Assembly: GCF_022524345.1 (NCBI RefSeq)
Contig: NZ_JAKWJU010000002.1
Location: 3,882,501-3,946,500, forward strand
Direction: 5' to 3'
From: Streptomyces marispadix
Lineage (GTDB): Bacteria; Actinomycetota; Actinomycetes; Streptomycetales; Streptomycetaceae
Length of the DNA stretch: 64,000 bases
The translations under genes and the position numbers were made by a program. Numbering within the stretch: position 1 is the stretch's first letter; each line of letters opens with the position of its first letter. Below the pieces are notes generated by a model. It was given only the letters and a program-made list of their open reading frames with translations. It ran no database searches and was not told where the DNA came from. This document shows positions 18,377 to 26,257 of this stretch, piece after piece.

Positions 18377-18953
18377 ATGGCTTCTACCGCTCGCAACCAC
18401 GGCATCAGCCCCATGCGGCAGGCCGCTGAGGCGGCCGAGGAGGCCACCGGGCTGCGCGCAGAGATCATCTGGGGAGTGCTGATGATGTCGCGCGCCCCCG
18501 CGCTTCAAACATGCGCGGGTCATCAACGTGGTCAACGAGCAGTTGATGTCCGCCCTGCCGGAGGGGCTTGAGGCGTTCCAAGTCGCTTCTGTCGCCCTCC
18601 CGAACGACCCGGACGACTACGCGACCCCGGACCTCCTCGTCGGTGATGCCGCTCTCGGGGAGTCGGACGACTGGCTCGCGGAGCCGGGCAGCGTCGCCTT
18701 CGTCCTCGAAGTCGTCTCCAAGAGCAACAGCACGAAGGACACCCGGGAGATGGTCCGCTGGTACGCCGAGGCAGGCATCCCGTCGTACCTGGTGATCGAT
18801 CCCCGTGACGGCACCTGGACGCTGTACACCGAGCCCCGCCAGGGCGAATACCAAGGGTCGCTGCACAAGCGTTACGGGGACGACGTCGTGTTGAGCGACC
18901 TCGGGGTCAAGCTGTCGACTGACTCTCTTCCCAGGTACGCCGAAGACTCCTGA
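18377..18953 (+). pseudogene. Uma2-family (DUF820) endonuclease-like gene, frameshifted
   Basis: The N-terminal part (from ATG 18377, including ATGLRAEIIWGVLMMS) and the C-terminal part (from about 18499, RFKHARVINVVNEQL onward) are in different frames but together make one complete Uma2 protein. The switch lies at 18489-18499, beside a run of five C. One extra base explains it. The C-terminal half keeps the PD-(D/E)XK-like pattern (YATPDLLVGD, FVLEVVSKS). It is either a recent frameshift pseudogene or a sequencing error. Uma2 proteins are abundant in Streptomyces and their function is poorly known. Confidence 0.75.
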
Positions 18954-18995
18954 CGGCCCGCGACTTGGCGACCGCCGAGCGGAACGGGCCGCCGG

Positions 18996-19802
18996 TCAGG
19001 GCTTGCGGCCGATGCCCGCGTAGAAGAAGGCGTCCTCGTCGGTGATGCCGGAGGGGCCGTCGGGGCGCCAGCGGTGGGTCGTAGTGAGGCCCGGCTCGAT
19101 CAGTTCCGTGCCCTCGAAGAAGCGGAGCACCTCCGACTTGGTGCGTATCTGGGCCGGGGTGCCGCTCTGCCGGTAGACGTCGACGGCCTTCTGGGCGGCG
19201 GGGTTGAAGTCGGGGGTGGCGTGGGAGAGGACCAGGAAGCTGCCCGGGGCGAGGCGTTCGACCATGCGGTGCACGATCTCCACGGGCTTGTGCTCGTCGG
19301 GGAGGAAGTGCGTGACGGCGAGCATCGACAGCGCCAACGGACGCTCCAGGTCGATGACTTCGCGAAGGCCCGGGGAGTCGAGGATGTCGTCGTGCCGCAG
19401 ATCGGCGTGGACGTAGGCGGTGCGGCCCTCGGGGCTGCTGAGCGTGAGCGCGTCGGTGTACTCCAGCACCGTCGGGTCGTTGTCCGCGTAGACGACGTGT
19501 GACTCCGGAGCGACCTCCTGGGCCACCTGGTGCAGATTGGGCTCGGTCGGGATGCCCGTGCCCACGTCGACGAACTGCCGTATGCCGTACTCGCTCGCGA
19601 GCGTGCGGGTGGCGCGGTGCATGAAGTCCCGGTTGGCTCGGGCCCCGAGGACGATGAACGGGAAGACCTTCTTGACCTTCTCGGCAGCCTCCTGGTCGAC
19701 CGGATACCAGTCCTTGCCGCCCAGGTAGTAGTCGTACATACGGGCCGAGTGGGCCTTGCTGGTGTCTATGGGGGCGGGCGGCTCTGCGCCGGGACCGGTC
19801 AT
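18996..19802 (-). CDS. DUF574-family SAM-dependent methyltransferase
   Basis: A 268-residue protein of the Methyltransf_19/DUF574 family, abundant in Streptomyces. Its signatures are MYDYYLGGKDWYPVDQEAAE, the SAM-binding motif QFVDVGTGIPTEPNLHQ, VVYADNDPTVLEYTDAL, and LSMLAVTHFLPDE. The substrate is unknown. ATG 19802 has GAGGAAG upstream. It is transcribed away from the XRE gene at 20159, and such methyltransferases are often near XRE/DUF397 pairs. Confidence 0.85.
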   Translation of the reverse strand: MTGPGAEPPAPIDTSKAHSARMYDYYLGGKDWYPVDQEAAEKVKKVFPFIVLGARANRDFMHRATRTLASEYGIRQFVDVGTGIPTEPNLHQVAQEVAPESHVVYADNDPTVLEYTDALTLSSPEGRTAYVHADLRHDDILDSPGLREVIDLERPLALSMLAVTHFLPDEHKPVEIVHRMVERLAPGSFLVLSHATPDFNPAAQKAVDVYRQSGTPAQIRTKSEVLRFFEGTELIEPGLTTTHRWRPDGPSGITDEDAFFYAGIGRKP

Positions 19803-20158
19803 CGTCGTGCTTCCTCTTCTGCCGCTGCGTGTGCGTATGCGGATACGTATGCGGATGCGCGGGCCGGTCGTACGGTCGCGCTCTCGCCGCGTCCGGCCGT
19901 CAACAGCCCTCCTGTGCAGGGAAGTTGAAGTTATCAGAGCGTTGGTTGCGTATTGAAGGTCCTGAGCTGCGCCGATCCCGTGCAGGTCTCCTGCCGTATT
20001 TGCTCACCCTGTGTTTCCGCGTACGCATAGCGTGATGTGTAACGGGACCAGTACGCGGCGTCATTGTCCGGAACGGCCCCGCGTACTGTCCGGGCTGCGA
20101 CGCGTGACGCCGTACATGGAGCCGGAGTTGGATGAGAGGCACGCACCGGAGGTGGGGA
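19803..20158. other. Divergent promoter region, no gene
   Basis: These 356 bp separate the DUF574 gene (minus) and the XRE gene (plus). They begin with a run of GTATGCGGATAC-like repeats (about 19831-19860) and contain an AT-richer stretch at 19920-20045, which is probably where both promoters lie. I see no clear operator. Confidence 0.4.
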
Positions 20159-21034
20159 ATGGACGAAGCGGAGCGCTCGCCGGAGGGCGCGGAACAGGCC
20201 GAGTGGGACGGCGAAGAGCCGGAGTGGGACGAGGACGAGAGTGCGGCCGTGGTGCGGACGGTGGGCAAACTCATCAAACTCTGGCGCAAGCGCGCGGACT
20301 TGACTCAGTTGCAGCTCGGCTCCGCGATCGGTTACAGCGTCGAACAGGTCTCGTCGGTGGAGCGCGGACGGCGCGTTCCGCAGCCGGAGTTCCTTGTGAA
20401 CTCGGACGAGGTGCTGGGCGCGGACGGAATCATCGCGGCGATGCAGCAGGACGTGGCCGAGGCGCGGTGTCCCAAGAAGGTTCGGGATCTGGCCAAGTTG
20501 GAGGCGCAGGCCGTTGAGTTGGGCGCGTACAGCAACCATGTCCTTCACGGACTGCTTCAGACCGAGGAGTACGCACGTGCGCTGTACCGCATGCGAAGGC
20601 CCGCCTTCTCCGAGGATCGAATCGACCGATACGTGGCAGGTCGAATGTCGCGGCAGCAGATCCTCGAACACGGGCGGGCTTCCGCCATCACCTTCGTACT
20701 GGAGGAGGTGACGCTGCACCGGCCCATCGGAGGCCGGGAAGTGCTCCGACGCCAGCTCGAACGTCTGCTGGAAATCGGCAAGTTGCGCCATGTCGAGATT
20801 CAGGTCATGCCGACCGACCGCGAGGAGCACGCGGGGATGGGCGGTGGAATCCGACTGCTCAAGCTCAAGGACGGGACGACGCTGGGGTACACGGAGGACC
20901 AGGTCGACAGCCGGGTGTTTTCCGACGCCCGAGAGGTGCATAGCATGGAGATGCGTTACGGAATCATCCGTTCGCAGGCCCTCACTCCGCGGGAGTCGCT
21001 GGCCCTCATCGACAAGGTTCTGGGAGAGACATGA
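20159..21034 (+). CDS. XRE-family regulator with DUF5753 domain (WhiJ-like)
   Basis: A 291-residue regulator. An acidic N-terminal stretch precedes the lambda-repressor HTH (LIKLWRKRADLTQLQLGSAI, GYSVEQVSSVERGRRVPQPE). The DUF5753 ligand/partner domain follows (NHVLHGLLQTEEYARALYRM, VEIQVMPTDREEHAGM, YTEDQVDSRVFSDAREV). This is the architecture of WhiJ and the AbaA-locus regulators. ATG 20159 is chosen because GGAGGTGGGG lies directly upstream; an in-frame ATG at 20132 lacks this. The stop overlaps the DUF397 gene by ATGA, a classical WhiJ-type pair in which the small protein is thought to modulate the regulator. Confidence 0.9.
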   Translation: MDEAERSPEGAEQAEWDGEEPEWDEDESAAVVRTVGKLIKLWRKRADLTQLQLGSAIGYSVEQVSSVERGRRVPQPEFLVNSDEVLGADGIIAAMQQDVAEARCPKKVRDLAKLEAQAVELGAYSNHVLHGLLQTEEYARALYRMRRPAFSEDRIDRYVAGRMSRQQILEHGRASAITFVLEEVTLHRPIGGREVLRRQLERLLEIGKLRHVEIQVMPTDREEHAGMGGGIRLLKLKDGTTLGYTEDQVDSRVFSDAREVHSMEMRYGIIRSQALTPRESLALIDKVLGET

Positions 21035-21234
21035 CGATCAGGCCCATAGCCGGGGACGATTCGACGCTGGAGTGGTTCAAGAGCAGCTACAGCAGCAATG
21101 AAGGCCCGGACTGTGTCGAGGTGGCCGTCTCCACCGGCGCTGTTCATGTGCGGGACTCGAAGGACATAACCGGCCCCAACCTCTCGTTCAACGCGGCAAG
21201 TTGGGCCGCATTCGCGGCGTTCGCCGCCGAGTAG
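21031..21234 (+). CDS. DUF397 small protein (WhiJ-pair partner)
   Basis: A 67-residue DUF397 protein with the family signatures WFKSSYSSNEGPDCVEVAV, VHVRDSKD and the C-terminal WAAFAAFAAE. It is coupled to the upstream XRE regulator by a 4-bp overlap. These small proteins act with WhiJ-type repressors in Streptomyces development, but the mechanism is not settled. Confidence 0.92.
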   Translation: MTIRPIAGDDSTLEWFKSSYSSNEGPDCVEVAVSTGAVHVRDSKDITGPNLSFNAASWAAFAAFAAE

Positions 21235-21240
21235 ACGGCC

Positions 21241-21272
21241 GGTGGCGCCAGATCCGCTGATCCGGCGCCACC
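21241..21272. terminator. Bidirectional terminator
   Basis: The stem GGTGGCGCC (21241-21249) with GGCGCCACC (21264-21272) encloses a smaller inverted repeat GATCCGCTGATC. It lies between convergent DUF397 and flavoprotein genes. Confidence 0.75.
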
Positions 21273-21296
21273 TCCCTTGGGTTCACGGAACCCTCG

Positions 21297-22790
21297 TCAG
21301 AAGATCCCCTGGCCCGGCGTGAGGATGCCGTCCGGGTCGTAGCGGTGGCGGGCGGCCTCCAGCGCCGCCCACGCGTCCCCGAAGTGGTCCCGCCAGTCCG
21401 GGCGTTGGAACGGGACGGACCCCACCGGGTACTGCTTGCCGCCCGTGTCGCGCACCTTCTCGTAGGCCGTGCGGTTGGCCGCGAGCAGGCGGTCGACGGT
21501 GGCCTGGTCGTCCGGCGGGCCGGTGCGCAGGACCGCCAGCAGATACGGCACCGGGTCGTCCGGCATCCGCAGCAGGGGCGCGTGCAGCGCCTCGCGGGTC
21601 AGCGGATAGAGCAGCACGACTCCGCTCGTACCGACGTCCTCGGGCCGCAGCGCGTCGAGGATGCCGGAGGCCGACTCCTCGGCGGAGCGCGACGGGAGGA
21701 GCAGGTTGAGCCAGGGGTGCGGGTCGTCCCACAGGCCCTGTTCCTTCTGCTCGGCGACGGAGGGCGCGAGCCGGTCGAGGAACGTGTAGTAGTCCAGGGT
21801 CTCCGCCGTCGTGCCCTCGCTCTCGTGGCGCAGACCGGCAAGCAGCTTCCCGTCGTCGGGCTCGGGCCCCGCCGGGGGTCCGTAGGCCACCGCCTCCAGC
21901 ACATGGGTGCGGAAGGCGCCGGAGTCGTCGGGAAGGACCAGGCCCTCCACATAGTCGAAGCGGCGCTCGGCCGTCAGCCGACGCTGGTCCTCCATGAAGA
22001 CGCCCAACTCCCGGTAGGGGAGCTGGAAATGGCGCACGGTCTCCGGGGCGCGTACCAGGCGGATCGTGGCGCCCACGACGACGGCGCACTGGCCGAGGCC
22101 CGCCCTTACGGCGTCGAAGAGGTCCTGGTGCCGTGTCGCGGAGCAGCGGACCGACTCGCCCGCGCCGGTGACCACGTGGAGTTCGGTGACGGTGTCGACC
22201 TGGGCGCCGTGGCGGTGCGACTGGCCGCCGAGGCCGCCCACGGAGAGCGTGCCGCCGACGGAGAGTTCGAGATAGTCGGTGAAGACGGGAGGCGTCAGCC
22301 CTTGCCGCAGCGTGGACTTGGCGACCTCGCTCCAGCGGGCGCCCGCGCCGACGGTCACCTTGCCGTCCTCGACCGGTCCGACATGGTTCAGCGGAGCGGT
22401 CTCGATCACGAGGCCGCCGTCGGTCTGCGCCTGCCCGTTCGTCGTGTGCCCCTGGCCGCGCGGCGCCACCGGGATGCGGTGCTTGCGGCAGAAGCGGACC
22501 ATCACCACGACGTCGTCGACGGAACCGGGCCGCAGCACGGCCGCCGGACGCCGGTGGACGATGTGCCCGAAGTCCACGGCGGCGGCCTGGCGTGAGGCGT
22601 CGTCGGTAAGCAACTCGCCGTCCAGCGGCGGCACTTCGTCGAAGGCGCCGCCGTCCGCCTGATGTGTCGCGGCGGGGCGCTCGGTGGCCCAGGCGCGGGC
22701 CGAAGGGTCGAAACCGACCACGGCCGCGGCTGTCGCCAGGCCGTAGAGGGCCGCGGTCCGTCTGGTCGGCTCCGATCGGCGAGTGCTCAT
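21297..22790 (-). CDS. Tat-exported cytokinin-dehydrogenase-like FAD oxidoreductase
   Basis: A 497-residue flavoprotein. The N terminus MSTRRSEPTRRTAALYGLA is a twin-arginine signal with likely cleavage after ARAWA near residue 35. The PCMH-type FAD domain carries APRGQGHTTNGQAQTDGG; His115 is where plant cytokinin dehydrogenases bind FAD covalently. GGTLSVGGLGGQSHRHGAQVD follows. The C terminus HRYDPDGILTPGQGIF matches the ILxPGQxIF ending of cytokinin dehydrogenases. It may degrade cytokinins or related isoprenylated amines, or oxidize another substrate. ATG 22790 has AGGAGG seven bases upstream. It is divergent from the small peptide gene at 22966. Confidence 0.82.
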   Translation of the reverse strand: MSTRRSEPTRRTAALYGLATAAAVVGFDPSARAWATERPAATHQADGGAFDEVPPLDGELLTDDASRQAAAVDFGHIVHRRPAAVLRPGSVDDVVVMVRFCRKHRIPVAPRGQGHTTNGQAQTDGGLVIETAPLNHVGPVEDGKVTVGAGARWSEVAKSTLRQGLTPPVFTDYLELSVGGTLSVGGLGGQSHRHGAQVDTVTELHVVTGAGESVRCSATRHQDLFDAVRAGLGQCAVVVGATIRLVRAPETVRHFQLPYRELGVFMEDQRRLTAERRFDYVEGLVLPDDSGAFRTHVLEAVAYGPPAGPEPDDGKLLAGLRHESEGTTAETLDYYTFLDRLAPSVAEQKEQGLWDDPHPWLNLLLPSRSAEESASGILDALRPEDVGTSGVVLLYPLTREALHAPLLRMPDDPVPYLLAVLRTGPPDDQATVDRLLAANRTAYEKVRDTGGKQYPVGSVPFQRPDWRDHFGDAWAALEAARHRYDPDGILTPGQGIF

Positions 22791-22844
22791 GCGTCGTCCT
22801 CCTGATGCGGCGTCAGCGGGGGTCTCCCGGCGATGGATGGTACT

Positions 22845-22855
22845 TGCACGGTGCA
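22845..22855. promoter_or_regulatory. Palindrome in the divergent promoter region
   Basis: TGCACGGTGCA is an 11-bp palindrome between the flavoprotein gene (start 22790) and the peptide gene (start 22966). It is a possible operator; no matching regulator was identified. Confidence 0.3.
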
Positions 22856-22965
22856 GGAGGCCGGGGGCACTGCCCTGCTGGCTCGATCCTTCGTGCCCGG
22901 ATGATGGGCGTCGTACCGTCGAGGTAGGAGGCGAGCAAGAGGCACAACAGCGGAGGTATTTCGCG

Positions 22966-23100
22966 GTGGAGTTCGTTTTACGCAATGCCGGTGGAGACGG
23001 AGACGATGACGACAAGTTGCCCGGCCAGCCGTGGCATCCGACGGAAGAGCCGAAGCCTGACGGGGGAAGCCCCGAAGGAGACGGGAAGCACCGCAAGTGA
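22966..23100 (+). CDS. Candidate RiPP precursor (imiditide-like), small Asp/Gly-rich peptide
   Basis: A 44-residue hydrophilic peptide, MEFVLRNAGGDGDDDDKLPG followed by a Pro/Glu/Gly-rich half ending PEGDGKHRK. It has no Cys and only one Ser and one Thr, but seven Asp, with Asp-Gly at 11-12, 32-33 and 39-40. Asp-Gly is the sequence most prone to aspartimide formation. GTG 22966 has GGAGGT eight bases upstream. The stop overlaps the GTG of a protein-isoaspartate-type methyltransferase (GTGA), so the two are co-translated. Imiditide clusters consist of just such a pair. Codon 5 is TTA, the only in-frame TTA I found in the window. A non-RiPP small protein cannot be excluded. Confidence 0.62.
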   Translation: MEFVLRNAGGDGDDDDKLPGQPWHPTEEPKPDGGSPEGDGKHRK

Positions 23101-24281
23101 CGAGCGCACTTGAGCAGGAAGGGCGGCCCACCCGTGCGGAGTTGGGCCGCTCGCTCCTCGACATGAACGCCCTCAGCTCCGACTGGCTGCCGTCTTTCGA
23201 AGCAGTGCCTCGCTCCGCGTTCCTGCCGGACGTGATGTGGCCCTACGACATGGAAACCGGCCGAACCGTCACCGTGGACAAGGCAGTTGACCCGGACTCG
23301 TGGGAGCGCTTCGTCAACTCCAACGTGCCCGTCGTGACGCAGTGGGACGACGGCAGACACACGGGCCGCGAGCCAGGACGGAGATCGACCAGCTCGGCGA
23401 GCATGCCGAGCGTCGTGTTCTCCATGCTCCGCGACCTCGACGTCCAGCCGGGACAGCGGGTGCTGGAGATCGGCACGGGCACGGGCTACAGCGCCGCACT
23501 GCTCGCACACCGGCTCGGTGCCGGGAACGTCGTCACGATGGACGTGGACCACGCCGTGGCGAAAGCCGCCCGCGCGGCCCTGGAGCAGGCGGGGCTCCCG
23601 GTTCAGGTCGTCGCGGGGGACGGCTACGCGGGCCATCCGGAGGGCGCGCCGTACGACCGGGTCATCGCGACGTGCGGGCTCCGGCACATCCCCGCCTCAT
23701 GGGCGGCGCAGACCCGGCCCGGCGGTGTGATCGTGGCTCCGTGGGGGACGCACTACACGCACGGAGACGCCGTGGCCAAGCTGACCGTTGCGGGTGACGG
23801 CACCGCGTCGGGCCACTTCACGCGAGGAGTGGAGTTCATGAAGTTGCGCGCCCAGCGGCTTCCGTTCGCCGGGCACGACGCGTACGTGCCCAAGGATGTG
23901 ACGGACAACGGAGACGAATCCAAGACCACCCTCACTGAATCGTCATTCGCGGTCGAGCCGTACCACCCTGCCCCGTTCGCACTCGGGCTCCGCGTACCCG
24001 ACTGCTGGCACGGGGCCGCCGAGAAGCGCGACGGGATGCGCCCCGTCTGGTTCTACGGGCTGGCCGACTCGTCCTGGGCCGTTGTGATCTTCCGCGACGG
24101 GCGCTCGGAGTCGAAGGTTTACCAGGCCGGGCCGCGTCGCCTGTGGGACGAGGTCGAGGCGGCCTACCGGTGGTGGCGGGAGCAGGGGGAGCCGGGCTAC
24201 GAGCGGTTCGGGCTGACGGTGACGCAGGGCGAACAGCATGTGTGGCTGGACACGCCTGATCACGAGGTGGCCTCCGGGTAG
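23097..24281 (+). CDS. PIMT-like O-methyltransferase, RiPP-associated type
   Basis: A 394-residue homologue of protein-L-isoaspartate O-methyltransferase. It has the PIMT N-terminal helix and FEAVPRSAFLPDVMWPYD, the substrate loop TSSASMPSVVFSMLRD (about 98-113), SAM motif I RVLEIGTGTGYSAALLAHRL (about 121-140), MDVDHAVAKAARAAL, and YDRVIATCGLRHIPASW. About 180 residues beyond the normal PIMT domain form a C-terminal extension, as in methyltransferases that install aspartimide in RiPPs (lanthipeptide, graspetide and imiditide types). It is coupled to the 44-residue peptide. It probably methylates an Asp side chain of that peptide, leading to succinimide. Ordinary protein repair is the alternative. 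Confidence 0.85.
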   Translation: MTSALEQEGRPTRAELGRSLLDMNALSSDWLPSFEAVPRSAFLPDVMWPYDMETGRTVTVDKAVDPDSWERFVNSNVPVVTQWDDGRHTGREPGRRSTSSASMPSVVFSMLRDLDVQPGQRVLEIGTGTGYSAALLAHRLGAGNVVTMDVDHAVAKAARAALEQAGLPVQVVAGDGYAGHPEGAPYDRVIATCGLRHIPASWAAQTRPGGVIVAPWGTHYTHGDAVAKLTVAGDGTASGHFTRGVEFMKLRAQRLPFAGHDAYVPKDVTDNGDESKTTLTESSFAVEPYHPAPFALGLRVPDCWHGAAEKRDGMRPVWFYGLADSSWAVVIFRDGRSESKVYQAGPRRLWDEVEAAYRWWREQGEPGYERFGLTVTQGEQHVWLDTPDHEVASG

Positions 24282-24349
24282 CCGCCCGGGATCGCCAGCG
24301 CCGCCGCCGCCCGAACCGCCGGGCCCGCGCCGTGCGTTACAGCCGTGGA

Positions 24350-26125
24350 CTACAGCCGTTCCGGCGTGCGGATGCCGAGCAGCGCCATGCCCTGCCGCAG
24401 CGTGCGGGCCGTCAGATCGCACAGGAAGAGCCGGTTCTGCACCAGCTTCGGCGTCTCCGCCTTCAGCACCGGGCAGTTCTCGTAGAACGGGCTGTAGAGC
24501 GTGGCCAGTTCATAGAGATACGCGGCCAGCTTGTGCGGCTCGTAGTTCTGCGCCACGGCGGCGAGCGTGTCGCCGAACTCGTCCAGGTGGAGCGCCAACG
24601 CCCTCTCCGCGGGCTCCAGTTGGAGCATCGGATGAACCTGCGGCCGCTCGCCTCCCGCCTTGCGGAAGATCGACTGGATGCGGGCGTAGGCGTACTGGAG
24701 GTAGACGCTGGTGTCGCCCTGGAGGGAGACCATCCGGTCCAGGTCGAAGACGTAGTCGCGGGTCATGGAGTTCGACAGGTCCGCGTACTTCACCGCGCCG
24801 ATGCCGACCTGGGCCGCGCGCTCCCGGATCTCCTCCTCCGTGAGGTCCTGCGCCTTCTCCCGTACGACCTGGGCCGCGCGCTGCTTCGCCTCCTCCAGCA
24901 GGTCGACCAGCCGCACCGACTCGCCCGCCCTGGTCTTGAACGGCTTGCCGTCCTTGCCCAGGACCGTGCCGAACGCGAGCTGCCGGGCGGCGCCTTCGGG
25001 AAGCCAGCCCGCCCGCCGCGCCGTCTCGAAGACCATGCGGAAGTGCAGCGCCTGCCGGGCGTCGACCACGTAGAGGATGGTGTCGGCGTGCAGCTCGCCG
25101 ATGCGGTCGCGGATGGCGGCGAGATCCGTGGCGGCGTAGCCGAAGCCGCCGTTGGACTTCTGCACGATCAGCGGCGTCGGGGTCCCGTCGGGGCCCTTGA
25201 CGTCGTCGAAGAAGACGCACAGAGCGCCCTCGGAACGCACCGCGACGCCCGAGGACTCCAGGTCCCTCACCACCGCCTGAAGGCCGTCGTTGTAGGCGCT
25301 CTCGCCGACGATGTCCGCGTCGCGGATCTCGACGTCGAGCGTCTCGTACACGCCCTGGAAGTACGTCTTCGACTCGTCGACGATCTTGTGCCAGAGGGCG
25401 AGGGACTCCTTGTCGCCGCCCTGGAGCGCCACGACCCGGTCACGGGCGCGCGCCTTGAACTCCTCGTCGGAGTCGAAGAGCGAATAGGCCGACTTGTAGA
25501 GGCGGTTGAGGCGCGCCATGGCGGCCTCGCCGGCGTCCTTGGCGTCCGCGGCGTCCGACTCGTGGTCCAGCTCGTGCGGATGCTCGACCAGATACTGGAT
25601 GAGCATGCCGAACTGCGTGCCCCAGTCGCCGATGTGGTGGCGCCGGATCACCTTCTCACCGCGGTGTTCGAGGATGTTCATGATCGCGTCGCCGATGACC
25701 GTCGAGCGCAGATGGCCGACGTGCATCTCCTTCGCCACGTTCGGCTGCGAGTAGTCGATCACCGTGGTGCCGGGCTGCTCCGCGTACGGCACGCCCAGCC
25801 GCTCGTCGTCGGAGCGCGCGGCGAGATTGCGCAGCACCGCGGCGTCGGAGACGTCGATGTTGAGGAAGCCGGGACCCGAGACCTCCACGGAGCCGATCTC
25901 CTCGTTCGGCGGCAGGCTCTCGACGACCTGCCCGGCCAGCTCACGAGGGTTGGCCTTGAGACGCTTGGCGATCGCCAGAACGCCGTTGGCCTGGAAGTCG
26001 GCCCGGTCGCTGCGTCGAAGCATGGGGTCCAGAAGATCCGCCGGGGTGTCCTCCGGCAGTGCGGCCGAGAGGGCTTCCGCGAGGCGCTTGTGGAGCGTAG
26101 CGGCGAGCGAGGGGACCGAGGGCAT
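24350..26125 (-). CDS. argS: Arginyl-tRNA synthetase
   Basis: A 591-residue class I synthetase charging tRNA(Arg). The N-terminal additional domain is followed by [20 protein letters not shown] (HIGH motif as HVGH), [12 protein letters not shown] and the [14 protein letters not shown] block. KMSKS is replaced by the [13 protein letters not shown] loop, as usual in ArgRS. The DALR anticodon-binding domain ends with [16 protein letters not shown] 26125 gives the normal start. It is divergent from lysS with a 132-bp shared promoter region. Confidence 0.96.
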   Translation of the reverse strand: MPSVPSLAATLHKRLAEALSAALPEDTPADLLDPMLRRSDRADFQANGVLAIAKRLKANPRELAGQVVESLPPNEEIGSVEVSGPGFLNIDVSDAAVLRNLAARSDDERLGVPYAEQPGTTVIDYSQPNVAKEMHVGHLRSTVIGDAIMNILEHRGEKVIRRHHIGDWGTQFGMLIQYLVEHPHELDHESDAADAKDAGEAAMARLNRLYKSAYSLFDSDEEFKARARDRVVALQGGDKESLALWHKIVDESKTYFQGVYETLDVEIRDADIVGESAYNDGLQAVVRDLESSGVAVRSEGALCVFFDDVKGPDGTPTPLIVQKSNGGFGYAATDLAAIRDRIGELHADTILYVVDARQALHFRMVFETARRAGWLPEGAARQLAFGTVLGKDGKPFKTRAGESVRLVDLLEEAKQRAAQVVREKAQDLTEEEIRERAAQVGIGAVKYADLSNSMTRDYVFDLDRMVSLQGDTSVYLQYAYARIQSIFRKAGGERPQVHPMLQLEPAERALALHLDEFGDTLAAVAQNYEPHKLAAYLYELATLYSPFYENCPVLKAETPKLVQNRLFLCDLTARTLRQGMALLGIRTPERL

Positions 26126-26257
26126 GGTGCGGCCGTTCCGTAGGTTGGAGTCGGTTCGGCCGACCAGTATCCCACGGGAAAACGGGGTGCGGCGCAGTGG
26201 GAGAATGGACCGCGGACCGACGACTCACCGAGAGACCGAGAGAGCAGAGAGAAGGAA

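Noticed and set aside
21345..22595. Plus-strand frame of 416 residues opposite the flavoprotein gene
   Set aside because: It is a codon-bias shadow. Its Arg/Gly/Val-rich composition has no domain, while the minus frame has FAD motifs and a Tat signal.
22783..22965. 61-codon upstream extension of the small peptide
   Set aside because: It overlaps the divergent flavoprotein start and promoter, lacks a ribosome binding site and reads Arg/Pro/Cys-rich, unlike the acidic peptide.
23097..24281. Methyltransferase as housekeeping protein-repair PIMT only
   Set aside because: Not excluded but less likely: the long C-terminal extension and the 4-bp coupling to a tiny ORF are not features of housekeeping PIMTs.
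24332..26143. Plus-strand frame of 603 residues opposite argS
   Set aside because: It is antisense to a clear ArgRS gene and is a translation shadow of a GC-rich essential gene.
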